Below are positions 6,431 through 15,360 of a stretch of DNA of 23,256 bases, piece by piece. The stretch is taken from contig DAOTVC010000010.1 in the NCBI GenBank assembly GCA_034437215.1, positions 1 through 23,256 of the forward strand. The letters run 5' to 3'. A program made the translations under genes and the position numbers. Numbering within the stretch: position 1 is the stretch's first letter; every line of letters begins with the position of its first letter. This DNA comes from DAOTVC01 sp034437215 (GTDB lineage Bacteria; Chloroflexota; Anaerolineae; B4-G1; SLSP01). The notes beneath the pieces were generated by a model. It did not search any database and had not been told where the DNA came from. It saw only the letters and a list, made by a program, of their open reading frames with translations.

Positions 6431-6638
6431 TTGTTGAGCGTCGAGGGCAGGCAGGGTAAGCAAGGAGGTGGAGAGTACTGAGAGGGGGCGATCTTTCAAG
6501 AGCCGGCTCTTGACCGGCCGCTGCCGGCGAGATCAAACCCGTGATCCTAGGGATACGTGCGAAGGTTCCGCTCCCCGGTGACGGGGGTAGCCGTCACAGA
6601 GAAAATTCCACAACCCCACTGTTTCAGGAGGACTATTC
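6431..6638 (+). other. long hairpin-rich 5' leader, unassigned structured RNA candidate
   Basis: This gap has no supportable gene but dense secondary structure. TCAAGAGCCGGCTCTTGA (6496-6513) is an 18-bp perfect palindrome, directly followed by CCGGC-CGCT-GCCGG (6514-6527). Both are enclosed by GATCT (6490-6494) and AGATC (6530-6534), so they can form a three-way junction. Further down, GTGACGG and CCGTCAC flank a 6-base loop (about 6578-6597). A purine-rich tail with AGGAGG then leads to the start codon. It does not match any riboswitch family I can recall with confidence. Confidence 0.4.
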
Positions 6639-7382
6639 ATGACAGAACCGAGTCGAATGCCCAGGTACGATATTCGCAACGACGGCATCGGACCCTACGC
6701 GGTCTTCTACTGCGAGTACTGTGATCGGGAGTATCGCAGTCAGCCGGAGGTCGGTGCGACGCTCGCCAAGGACGTTGGGCGGAAGGCGGTGGGCGGGCTC
6801 TTGCGCAACCTGCCCATGGGCAACACCCTAGCGCGCGGCGTGACGGGGGAGGATCCTCGCTACTCCCGCAATCTCACGCCCCAGCAGCTGGAGAAGGCGT
6901 GGGGACAGGTGCGTGAAAACTTCCGCGAGTGTCCCACCTGCCTGCGGATCGTCTGTCTCTCCGACTTCGATCTCCAGAACGGCTTCTGCAACGAGGACAC
7001 TCCCCGGCGCGATGAGATCGCCGAATCCAAGGCGGAGCAGGCGGGTGCCGTGCTGAAGGGCTTTGCCAACGCCTTTGGCCTCGGTGAGGCCTTCAAGCAG
7101 GCGAGCTCTGCCGTCAAGCAAGCCGGTGCCGGCATGGCCCGTTGCCCACAGGACGGCACGGTCGCCGCTGCCGGTACCAAGTTCTGCCCCGAGTGCGGGA
7201 CGGCGATGGTCCAGCCCAGCAGCGATGCCTGCCCCGGCTGCGGAACGGAGACCCACGGGGCTAAGTTCTGCCCCGAGTGCGGCACGAAGATCGAGAGAGC
7301 CCTGGCGGGTACCTGCCCGGAGTGCGGCGCCGAGGCACCGGGTGCGAAGTTCTGCCCCGAGTGCGGAACGAAGCTTATGTAA
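6639..7382 (+). CDS. multi-zinc-ribbon protein with three tandem C-terminal ribbons
   Basis: 247 aa, no enzyme domain recognised. The N-terminal half has four-cysteine clusters (C25/C28; C98/C101/C106/C117). After a helical linker (about 127-165) come three tandem ribbons: C169 with C183/C186, C198/C201 with C211/C214, and C226/C229 with C239/C242. The first ribbon is degenerate: CPQD has Asp where the second Cys should be. The ribbons arose by duplication: the 20-mer aagttctgccccgagtgcgg occurs at 7179, 7263 and 7347, exactly 84 bp apart. Such double zinc ribbons usually mediate nucleic-acid or protein contacts. AGGAGG precedes the ATG. The 3' end overlaps the convergent pxpC stop region by 8 bp. 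Confidence 0.8.
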   Translation: MTEPSRMPRYDIRNDGIGPYAVFYCEYCDREYRSQPEVGATLAKDVGRKAVGGLLRNLPMGNTLARGVTGEDPRYSRNLTPQQLEKAWGQVRENFRECPTCLRIVCLSDFDLQNGFCNEDTPRRDEIAESKAEQAGAVLKGFANAFGLGEAFKQASSAVKQAGAGMARCPQDGTVAAAGTKFCPECGTAMVQPSSDACPGCGTETHGAKFCPECGTKIERALAGTCPECGAEAPGAKFCPECGTKLM

Positions 7383-8280
7383 GGAACGGGGCCTGGGCCC
7401 CCTCCAGGCTCACGGCGCGGAAGCGGACGGTATCGCCCGGCAGGAGCTGCGCCAGCAGGGGCAGGTCGGCGCGCAGAACGGTGGCTATCTTCGGATAGCC
7501 ACCTGTCGTTTGGTGGTCGGCGAGCATCACGATGGGCTGACCGTCGGCGGGAACCTGGACGCTGCCGGTGACCAGCCCATCGGAGACGATTCCCGCTTTT
7601 CCCATATGTTCGATGGCGGGTCCTCCAAGGCGCGCACCCATCCTATCCGAGGCGGAGGTGAGGGCGTACTCGTTGCCGAGGAAGGTGGCGAGCCCCTGCG
7701 GGGTGAAGGCGTCCTCCTGGGGACCGAGGATCACCCGCAAGGTGGGGCGCACGCTGTAGGCGGGACGGCGGTCGCGGGGCCAGGCTCTCCCGGCTCTCAG
7801 CACGGGGTCGGCGGCGGGCGGCCCGAGGGGGAGGCGGTCGCCCGCGCGCAGCGCGCGTCCCTCGAGACCCCCGAAGCTGCCGGGGAGGTAGGTGGCCCGC
7901 GAGCCGAGGAAGGGGGCGACGTCGATGCCCCCGTCGACGGCCAGGTAGGCGCGCGCCCCACTGCGCCGCTCGTCGAAGCGCAGGCGTTGTCCGGCGCGCA
8001 CGAAGAGAGCGTGCCAGGTGGGGACCCGGAGCGTCCCCACCCAGAGGTCGAAGTCAGCGCCGCAGACCGCGACGAGCGCCCGCCGGCGGAAGCGGAGCAG
8101 GGGGCCCACCCAGCTGATCTCCAAGCCCGCGGCGTCCGCCCCGTTGCCTACGAGCGCGTTGGCCGCCGCGAAAGCGGCCCTGTCGAGGGGGCCGGAGGGT
8201 GGGATGCCGTAGCGTGCCCAGCCTCTGCGCCCCGCATCCTGTACGGTGGTGAGGAAGCCGGGGTCGAGGACGTCGATCAC
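7375..8280 (-). CDS. pxpC: 5-oxoprolinase subunit C (KipA/PxpC, biotin-dependent carboxylase-like)
   Basis: 301 aa. With PxpA and PxpB it forms the prokaryotic ATP-dependent 5-oxoprolinase that opens pyroglutamate to glutamate. Family motifs are near the N-terminus, PGFLTTVQDAGRRGWARYGIP and SGPLDRAAFAAANALVGN, followed by AYLAVDGGIDVAPFLGSRATY and, late in the chain, QVPADGQPIVMLADHQTTGGYPKIA. The GTG start overlaps the pxpB stop by 4 nt (GTGA), so translation is coupled. Its 3' end overlaps the convergent zinc-ribbon gene by 8 bp. Confidence 0.95.
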   Translation of the reverse strand: MIDVLDPGFLTTVQDAGRRGWARYGIPPSGPLDRAAFAAANALVGNGADAAGLEISWVGPLLRFRRRALVAVCGADFDLWVGTLRVPTWHALFVRAGQRLRFDERRSGARAYLAVDGGIDVAPFLGSRATYLPGSFGGLEGRALRAGDRLPLGPPAADPVLRAGRAWPRDRRPAYSVRPTLRVILGPQEDAFTPQGLATFLGNEYALTSASDRMGARLGGPAIEHMGKAGIVSDGLVTGSVQVPADGQPIVMLADHQTTGGYPKIATVLRADLPLLAQLLPGDTVRFRAVSLEGAQAPFLT

Positions 8281-8951
8281 GGGACCTCCTGGAAGCGAAC
8301 CCGGTCGCCCGCCTGGAGGGTGAAGGGCTCGGGCCGGTGGGGATCGAAGAGGGTGAGGTCCGTTTGCCCGATGATGCGCCAGCCGCCGGGCGTGCTCAGC
8401 GCATAGACCCCCGTCTGGGCGCCCGCGATCCCCACGCTGCCCGCCGGTACGGAGGTGCGCGGTGTCTCCAATCGCGGTGTCTCCAGGCGCGGATCGAGCC
8501 CGAGCAGGTAGGCGAAGCCGGGTGCGAAGCCCAGCATCGCTACCCGGTAGGTAGGGCGCGTGTGGATTCGGATGACCTCCCGGGGCGTCAGGTCGTGGTG
8601 GTCGGCGACGGAGGTCAGGTCGGGGCCGTGCGCTCCCCCGTAGCGGACGGGGATCTCGACGAGGCGCCCTGCGGGTGGGGTGGCGGATCGCAGGGAGGCG
8701 AGAGCCTCCGTCAGCGCCGACCGCACGACCGCCGCCGCGGTCTCCTGCGGAGCGTAGCGCACGAGGAGGGAGCGGTAGGTAGGCACCGCTTCCACGAAGC
8801 CCGGGGGCGGGCGGTCGGCGAGCAGGGCGTCGAGGGCCTGGACCTGGGCGACGAGGACTTCGTCCACCCGGTCGCCGAACTCGACGGTGAAGGCCGCCTC
8901 GCCGACGGGCAGGATGCGGGGGTAGGTGAGGGCTTCGCTCTCCATGGTCAC
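8277..8951 (-). CDS. pxpB: 5-oxoprolinase subunit B (KipI/PxpB, allophanate hydrolase subunit 1 family)
   Basis: 224 aa. Motifs include EIPVRYGGAHGPDL, MLGFAPGFAYLLGLDPRL, TSVPAGSVGIAGAQTGVYAL and TPGGWRIIGQTDLTLFD, the KipI/PxpB signature. A short in-frame repeat (RLETPRLETPR) sits in the loop after GLDP. The start is GTG at 8951, overlapping the pxpA stop by 4 nt (GTGA); an ATG two codons later is an alternative. In Bacillus subtilis the KipI homologue also inhibits the kinase KinA, but the operon context here fits the 5-oxoprolinase role. Confidence 0.95.
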   Translation of the reverse strand: MTMESEALTYPRILPVGEAAFTVEFGDRVDEVLVAQVQALDALLADRPPPGFVEAVPTYRSLLVRYAPQETAAAVVRSALTEALASLRSATPPAGRLVEIPVRYGGAHGPDLTSVADHHDLTPREVIRIHTRPTYRVAMLGFAPGFAYLLGLDPRLETPRLETPRTSVPAGSVGIAGAQTGVYALSTPGGWRIIGQTDLTLFDPHRPEPFTLQAGDRVRFQEVP

Positions 8952-9724
8952 GCGTCTGGGTGTGAGGGTGAAACTAGCGGCGCCAGGTCGACGCCTGCTT
9001 CTTCGAGCGCGGCGCGCACCCGGCGGGCGATCTCGACGGCGCCGGGTGTGTCGCCGTGGACGCAGAGGGTGTCGACGCTGATGGGCAGGCAGCGTCCGCC
9101 GTGGGTCTCCACCTCGCCCTGGGTCACCATGCGCACGGCCCGAGCGGCGACCACGTCCGGGTCGTGGATGACGGCCCCCGTCTTGTGCCGGGGCAGGAGG
9201 GAGCCGTCGGCCTGATAGGCACGGTCGGCGAAGCCCTCATGGGCGACCTGCAGGTCCAGACTCAGGGAGGCCAGGCGCAGGGCGGAGCCGGGCAGGGTCA
9301 CGAGGACGAGGTGGGGATCGAAGGCGGCGACGGCGCGGGCGATGGCGGCTGCCACGTCGCCGTCGTGGGCGGAGGTGTTGTAGAGAGCGCCGTGGGGCTT
9401 GACGTGGGTGAGGCGGGTGCCCAGGCTGCGCGCAAAGCCGGCGAGGGCGCCCAGCTGGTAGATGACGTAGGCCTCGACCTCGTCGGGGCTCAGGGCCATC
9501 CTCCGGCGCCCGAAGCCCTGCAGATCGGGGTAGCCGGGGTGGGCGCCGACGGCGACTCCCTTGGCGACGGCCTGAACGAGAGTCTCCCGCATCACCAGAG
9601 GATCGCCCGCGTGGAGACCGCAGGCCACGTTCGCCGAGGTGACGACCTCCAGCATCGCAGCATCCTCTCCCAGATCGTACCGTCCAAAGCTCTCCCCAAG
9701 ATCGCAGTTGAGATCGATGAGCAT
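8948..9724 (-). CDS. pxpA: 5-oxoprolinase subunit A (LamB/YcsF family, PxpA)
   Basis: 258 aa from the ATG at 9724, which has GGGGAGG just upstream; the frame stays open 80 codons further, but that part is not family-like. Motifs are IDLNCDLGESFG, SANVACGLHAGDP, GVAVGAHPGYPDLQGFGRR, THVKPHGALYN, FADRAYQADGSL and ISVDTLCVHGDTPGA. These residues belong to the YcsF TIM-barrel-like fold. First gene of the pxpABC operon, joined to pxpB by a 4-nt overlap. The enzyme removes 5-oxoproline, a damage product of glutamine and glutamate. Confidence 0.96.
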   Translation of the reverse strand: MLIDLNCDLGESFGRYDLGEDAAMLEVVTSANVACGLHAGDPLVMRETLVQAVAKGVAVGAHPGYPDLQGFGRRRMALSPDEVEAYVIYQLGALAGFARSLGTRLTHVKPHGALYNTSAHDGDVAAAIARAVAAFDPHLVLVTLPGSALRLASLSLDLQVAHEGFADRAYQADGSLLPRHKTGAVIHDPDVVAARAVRMVTQGEVETHGGRCLPISVDTLCVHGDTPGAVEIARRVRAALEEAGVDLAPLVSPSHPDA

Positions 9725-9838
9725 GGTGCCTCCCCGTGTCCTTTTGTAGGAGTATAGGGCCGGGTGGTGGAGAGTCAAAGGCGAATTCCTGCGCAGAGTG
9801 AGGGCCGCCTGACCATCCGACCAGGTTTCACTCCACCC

Positions 9839-9882
9839 GATGGACCAGGATGAGAACCCGCCAGAAGGTGGGTCCATCTTTT
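9839..9882. repeat. inverted repeat followed by T-run
   Basis: GATGGACC (9839-9846) and GGTCCATC (9871-9878) pair over a 24-base interior and are followed by TTTT on the plus strand. No plus-strand gene ends just before it, so it may block read-through toward the strong promoter at 9958 or be a regulatory site in the pxpA upstream region. The rest of 9725-9957 shows nothing I can name. Confidence 0.35.
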
Positions 9883-9957
9883 CTCCGCATCCCTTATGCT
9901 TATAGTGGGAGTAGGAGGCATGCGCACCTGCCCCGCCCGCTAGTACAAAAGTGGGAG

Positions 9958-9986
9958 TTGACAAGCAGAAGTAGTTCAGCTATAAT
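9958..9986 (+). promoter_or_regulatory. perfect consensus sigma70 promoter
   Basis: TTGACA (9958-9963) and TATAAT (9981-9986) are exact consensus hexamers with the ideal 17-bp spacer. Transcription should start near 9993-9995, about 10 bp before the ribosome-binding site of the 32-codon small ORF at 10017. It is the strongest promoter visible in the window. Confidence 0.88.
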
Positions 9987-10016
9987 GATTAGGTAAACTT
10001 TCTGGAGGTAGATTAG

Positions 10017-10115
10017 GTGAGCACTGTTAGCGTTTTCCTCAAGGGCAAGGTCTTCCGCATCGCAGATGTTAGCGGTGCCGGCTACCTAGCCGCAGTGCGC
10101 CTCTCCGAAGGTTGA
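10017..10115 (+). CDS. 32-aa small ORF in the leader upstream of the GNAT gene
   Basis: GTG start with GGAGG (10004-10008) eight bases upstream, ending at TGA 10113-10115. The peptide begins MSTVSVFLKGKVFRI and ends YLAAVRLSEG. It is not membrane-like and has no run of one amino acid of the kind seen in classical attenuation leader peptides. Support comes from its position: a perfect promoter just upstream, a good ribosome-binding site, and a strong terminator 21 bp downstream. It could be a small protein gene in its own right, a leader peptide for the GNAT gene, or the coding part of a small RNA. I do not recognise the family. Confidence 0.55.
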   Translation: MSTVSVFLKGKVFRIADVSGAGYLAAVRLSEG

Positions 10116-10136
10116 CATAATGTAAGCGTCAACAAC

Positions 10137-10172
10137 AGGCCGTGGGCGACTGCGCTCCCCACGGCCTCTTTT
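10137..10172 (+). terminator. Rho-independent terminator T1
   Basis: AGGCCGTGGG (10137-10146) pairs with CCCACGGCCT (10158-10167) over an 11-base loop and is followed by CTTTT. It lies just after the small ORF. A weaker hairpin, GTTGAC (10111-10116) with GTCAAC (10128-10133), overlaps the small ORF stop codon just before it. Confidence 0.85.
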
Positions 10173-10193
10173 CGTGCCTATCCAAAGTGCGTC

Positions 10194-10224
10194 AGGCCGT
10201 GGGATCAGATCCGCGGCCTTTTTT
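10194..10224 (+). terminator. Rho-independent terminator T2
   Basis: AGGCCG (10194-10199) pairs with CGGCCT (10214-10219), with an inner GGAT/ATCC pairing, followed by an unbroken run of six T. Its 5' arm region AGGCCGTGGG (10194-10203) is identical to the 5' arm of T1, so T1's 3' arm could pair with either. It lies 42 bp before the GNAT start codon. Confidence 0.82.
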
Positions 10225-10266
10225 GTTGGAAGGACTTATCCAGTAGCAGGTAGAGAAGGAGAAGAG

Positions 10267-11310
10267 ATGACAACGCAGATGAAGGTGGAGCAGAAGCAGG
10301 TGCGGATGGCGGAGTTGGGTGGGCTTAAGATGCGTCCGGCAGAGATGCAGGATCTGGAGGCTGCCATCGCGCTCTTCAACACCTGTTCCCTTGAGCAGAT
10401 CGGCAAGGAGCAGTTCGTAGTCGAGGACATCCGGGGGGAGTGGGAATCTCCGTCGTTCGACCTGGAGCAGGACGTCCGTGTCGTCCTGGCGCCCGAGGGT
10501 GAGTTGGTGGGCTACGTCGAGGTGTGGGAGACCGAACCTCACGTCCGCCTCTACTCCTGGGGCCGCGTCCATCCCGAGTACCGGGGTCGGGGCATCGGCA
10601 CGGCGCTCTTGCAGTGGTCCGAGGGCCGCGCCCGACAGGCCATCCCCAAGGCGCCCGCCGGCACCCGGGTCTCGCTGCTGCAGCAGGCCCTGGCAACCGA
10701 TGAGGCCGCTCAAGAGCTCTTCCGCAGCCAGGGTTTCGCCCTGGTCCGCTACTTCTTCCGCATGCTCATCGAGATGGAGGAGGCGCCGCCCGAGCCGCTC
10801 TGGCCTGCGGGCATCGAGATCCGCATCTTCGAGCAGGAGAAGGATCTGGAGGCTCTCATCCTCGCCGATCAGGACGCCTTCCGGGATCACTGGGGCTTCG
10901 TCGAGCGCTCCCTGGAGGAGGACCTCAAACGGTGGGAGCACTGGATCGCGAGCGATCCCGATTTCGACCCCACCCTGTGGTACCTGGCGATGGACGGCGA
11001 GGAGATTGCCGGGCTGTGCCTGGCGAAGGGGCGGATGACGGAGGACCCGAATCTCGGGTGGGTCAACGTCCTGGGGGTCCGGCGTCCCTGGCGACGACGG
11101 GGGTTGGGGCTGGCGATGTTGCACCACTGCTTTGGTGAACTCTACCGTCGCGGCAACGACAAGGTAGCCCTGGGCGTTGATGCCGGCAGCCTCACGGGCG
11201 CTACCCGCCTCTACGAGAAGGCCGGGATGCACGTGCAGCGACGGCATGTGAGCTACGAGAAGGTGCTGCGGGCCGGGAAGGATCTGAGCACGCAGACGCT
11301 GGAGGGGTGA
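10267..11310 (+). CDS. GNAT-family protein with two acetyltransferase domains (MshD-like layout)
   Basis: 347 aa from the ATG at 10267, which follows a GGAGAAGAG ribosome-binding site; the frame is open 31 codons upstream across T2, but that part is not family-like. Two GNAT domains lie in tandem. The first has the acetyl-CoA loop in VHPEYRGRGIGTALL. The second has LGVRRPWRRRGLGLAMLHHCF followed by GVDAGSLTGATRLYEKAGM. This arrangement is that of mycothiol synthase (MshD)-type proteins, although the substrate cannot be read from sequence. I see no promoter between T2 and the gene, so expression may depend on read-through from the promoter at 9958. Confidence 0.85.
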   Translation: MTTQMKVEQKQVRMAELGGLKMRPAEMQDLEAAIALFNTCSLEQIGKEQFVVEDIRGEWESPSFDLEQDVRVVLAPEGELVGYVEVWETEPHVRLYSWGRVHPEYRGRGIGTALLQWSEGRARQAIPKAPAGTRVSLLQQALATDEAAQELFRSQGFALVRYFFRMLIEMEEAPPEPLWPAGIEIRIFEQEKDLEALILADQDAFRDHWGFVERSLEEDLKRWEHWIASDPDFDPTLWYLAMDGEEIAGLCLAKGRMTEDPNLGWVNVLGVRRPWRRRGLGLAMLHHCFGELYRRGNDKVALGVDAGSLTGATRLYEKAGMHVQRRHVSYEKVLRAGKDLSTQTLEG

Positions 11311-11349
11311 GACGTACGTGACCCCTCCGCTACAGACGGGGGGCTAGTG

Positions 11350-11487
11350 ATGTCTTCTGAACTGAGGACGTTTTTGGGACGAATCGAGCAGATCGGACGG
11401 TGGATCGTCGTGAGGGTCAAGTGGGCTGTCAAGAAGTGGTGGCCGCGCTCGCGAGAAGCAACGACACAGGTGATGTTCTATCTCTGA
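11350..11487 (+). CDS. 45-aa cationic, Trp-rich small ORF upstream of ABC exporter
   Basis: ATG at 11350 (GTG three bases earlier is an alternative) to TGA 11485-11487, with a weak G-rich ribosome-binding stretch just upstream. The peptide starts MSSELRTFLG and its core, RIEQIGRWIVVRVKWAVKKW, is rich in Arg, Lys and Trp and could form an amphipathic, membrane-lying helix. It ends 11 bp before the start of the first ABC exporter subunit, so it is probably in the same transcript. It may be a membrane-associated small protein, a peptide substrate of the exporter, or only a translational-coupling leader. No homologue is known to me. Confidence 0.42.
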   Translation: MSSELRTFLGRIEQIGRWIVVRVKWAVKKWWPRSREATTQVMFYL

Positions 11488-11498
11488 GGTGACAGACA

Positions 11499-13421
11499 AT
11501 GGCTGAGAATAGTTTACATTTGGAAAGGCTGAATCCGGAGTTGGATCGCCACTTCATCAAGCAGCTGGGCTTCGATCTGAAGCAGGCGGTGGCCCAGAAT
11601 CGTTTGGTGGGGCTCTGGCAGATGATGACGGGCTTCCGCGGCGTCTACGCCGGGGCGATGGTGAGCATCGCCATCGCCGCCGTGGCCCGGACGCTGACCT
11701 ACCTCCTCATCCAGCGGGTCGTCGACAACGTGCTGGTGACGGGAGAGCAGCTGGATCGCCTGCCGCTCTTCGCCCTCGGCTTCGTCGGTCTGGCCGCCGT
11801 CGAGGGGCTCTTCACCTACCTGCGCGGTATCCTGTCGGCGCGGACAGCTGAGGGGGTGACGGTGCGCCTGCGCAACTACCTCTTCGACCACATCCAGCGC
11901 CTCTCCTTCACCTATCACGACCACACGCAGACGGGCGAGCTCATCCAGCGAGCGACCTCGGACGTCGACGCCCTGCGCCGCTTCTACGCGGATCAGGCCA
12001 TCGGTATCGGGCGGATCGTGGCCCTCTTCGTGATCAACCTGGCGATGGTCCTGCGCTTGAACACGCGCCTGGGGCTGCTTGCCGTCGTGGTGATGCCCTT
12101 CGTCGTGGCCCTCTCCTACTTCTTCTTCGGCAAGGTCACGAAGGCCTACGACGCCTACCAGGATCAGGAGGCCAAGCTCTCCACGGCCCTGCAGGAGAAC
12201 CTGAGCGGGGTCCGGGTGGTGAAGGCCTTCGCCCGCCAGCCCTACGAGATCGACAAGTTTGAGAAGGAGAACTGGGAGAAGTACCGGCTGGGTAAGCGCC
12301 TGTTGGTGATGCACTCCCTCTACTGGCCCGTCTCCGACATCCTCTGCTCCGGGCAGATGCTGCTGGTGATGGCGGTGGGCGCGCTCATGGCCATTCGGGG
12401 CGAGATCACGGTGGGCACCTACATGGCGGTCGCCGGGATGGTCATCTGGATCGTCTGGCCCCTGCGGAATCTGGGCCGGCTGATCGTCCAGGTCTCGACA
12501 GGCCTGGTCTCCTACGAGCGGGTGGCGGATATCATCACCGTGGAGCGGGAGGACACCGAGAGCGGGGATAGGGAGCTCGTACGGGACTCCCTGAAGGGAG
12601 CGATTACCTTCCAGCACGTGAGCTTCGCCTACGAGCCCGCGCCTGCCAAGAAGGACGAGGCAGAGGCTGGCGATGCCGCAGAGAGGGCTCAGCAGCCCGT
12701 TCAGGTGCTGCACGACCTCTCCTTCAAGGTCGAGCCGGGCCAGACGGTGGCCCTTCTAGGGTCGACGGGCTCCGGCAAGTCGAGCGTCATCAACCTGCTG
12801 CTGCGCTTTTACGACTTCAAGGAGGGACGCATCCTGCTGGACGGGGTGGATCTACGGGAGTACCCGCGGGCCTACCTGCGGCAGCAGATCGGTATCGTGG
12901 AGCAGGAGCCCTTCCTCTTCTCCCGGTCCATTCGCGAGAACATCGCCTACGGCGTGGGGCGCGAGGTGACCGAGGAGGAGGTCGTGGAGGCGGCGAAAGC
13001 CGCGGCGATTCACGACGTCATCCTGACCTTCCCCGAGGGTTACAAGACCGTCGTCGGTGAGAAGGGGGTCACCCTCTCGGGCGGGCAGCGACAGCGCGTC
13101 GCCATCGCGCGGACGCTGTTGAAGAATCCCAGCCTCCTGGTCATGGACGCCGCCACGTCGGCGGTGGACATGGAGACGGAGATGCAGATCGAGGCGGCGC
13201 TGGACAGGCTGATGGCAAACCGCACCAGCCTTATCGTCGCCCACCGCATCCAGTCGGTGATGAACGCCGACCTGATTTTGGTGCTGGACAAGGGCCGCAT
13301 CGTCCAGCAGGGGACCCACGAGGAGCTTCTGACGCAGGAGGGCCTCTACCGGGAGATCTACGACATTCAGGTCAAGATCGAGGACGAGGTAGAGCGCGAG
13401 GTCGCCGGCGTTTTGGTTTGA
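11499..13421 (+). CDS. heterodimeric ABC exporter subunit with degenerate Walker B
   Basis: 640 aa type-IV (MsbA-like) half transporter: six-helix membrane domain (about 45-340) followed by an ATPase domain. The ATPase has Walker A GSTGSGKSS (421-429), Q-loop Gln469, a canonical signature LSGGQ (526-530), Walker B LLVMD (546-550) and switch His582. The catalytic Glu after Walker B is replaced by Ala551 (MDAATSAVD). An Ala/Glu/Lys-rich insert of about 20 residues (378-402) follows the A-loop Tyr378. Loss of the Glu is typical of the subunit contributing the degenerate site in heterodimeric exporters of the TM287/288, LmrCD and TmrAB type. TGAGGTGA precedes the ATG. The partner subunit is encoded 96 bp downstream. 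The substrate is unknown. Confidence 0.95.
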   Translation: MAENSLHLERLNPELDRHFIKQLGFDLKQAVAQNRLVGLWQMMTGFRGVYAGAMVSIAIAAVARTLTYLLIQRVVDNVLVTGEQLDRLPLFALGFVGLAAVEGLFTYLRGILSARTAEGVTVRLRNYLFDHIQRLSFTYHDHTQTGELIQRATSDVDALRRFYADQAIGIGRIVALFVINLAMVLRLNTRLGLLAVVVMPFVVALSYFFFGKVTKAYDAYQDQEAKLSTALQENLSGVRVVKAFARQPYEIDKFEKENWEKYRLGKRLLVMHSLYWPVSDILCSGQMLLVMAVGALMAIRGEITVGTYMAVAGMVIWIVWPLRNLGRLIVQVSTGLVSYERVADIITVEREDTESGDRELVRDSLKGAITFQHVSFAYEPAPAKKDEAEAGDAAERAQQPVQVLHDLSFKVEPGQTVALLGSTGSGKSSVINLLLRFYDFKEGRILLDGVDLREYPRAYLRQQIGIVEQEPFLFSRSIRENIAYGVGREVTEEEVVEAAKAAAIHDVILTFPEGYKTVVGEKGVTLSGGQRQRVAIARTLLKNPSLLVMDAATSAVDMETEMQIEAALDRLMANRTSLIVAHRIQSVMNADLILVLDKGRIVQQGTHEELLTQEGLYREIYDIQVKIEDEVEREVAGVLV

Positions 13422-13426
13422 GAGAG

Positions 13427-13467
13427 CTGCGTAGGGCACGAGGCTTCGTAGCGTCCGCCCTACGCAG
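13427..13467 (+). repeat. intercistronic inverted repeat between the two ABC genes
   Basis: CTGCGTAGGGC (13427-13437) and GCCCTACGCAG (13457-13467) are perfect 11-bp arms around a 19-base loop. A second small hairpin, AGAGCG/CGCTCT with a CA loop, lies at 13473-13486. Neither has a T-run, so they may tune the ratio or stability of the two halves of the message rather than end it. Confidence 0.5.
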
Positions 13468-13517
13468 TGTGCAGAGCGCACGCTCTTGCTCAGTTGTTAT
13501 CGAACGAGGATTAGAGA

Positions 13518-15353
<1,836 letters not shown>

Positions 15354-15360
15354 GCAAGAG

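Noticed and set aside
6318..6536. 72-aa minus-strand frame in the moaA/zinc-ribbon gap.
   Set aside because: No ribosome-binding site, low-complexity composition, and it overlaps the structured leader and both promoters.
6403..6590. Possible tmRNA: GGGGGCGATTCTGGAT looks like the tmRNA 5' end and GGTTCCGCTCCCC like its T-arm.
   Set aside because: The following conserved CGACGGG is absent, the span is far shorter than tmRNA, no CCA end or tag reading frame ending in LAA was seen.
6488..6600. Possible known riboswitch (c-di-GMP-I, guanidine, c-di-AMP) in the zinc-ribbon leader.
   Set aside because: None of the conserved cores fits; only generic hairpins are clear, so it was left unassigned.
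9894..9927. Promoter for pxpA on the minus strand (TATAAG at 9904-9899).
   Set aside because: The -35 position reads GTGCGC, a poor match.
9725..9964. Longer start of pxpA (80 extra codons).
   Set aside because: The ATG at 9724 has a good ribosome-binding site and begins exactly with the conserved IDLNCDLGE.
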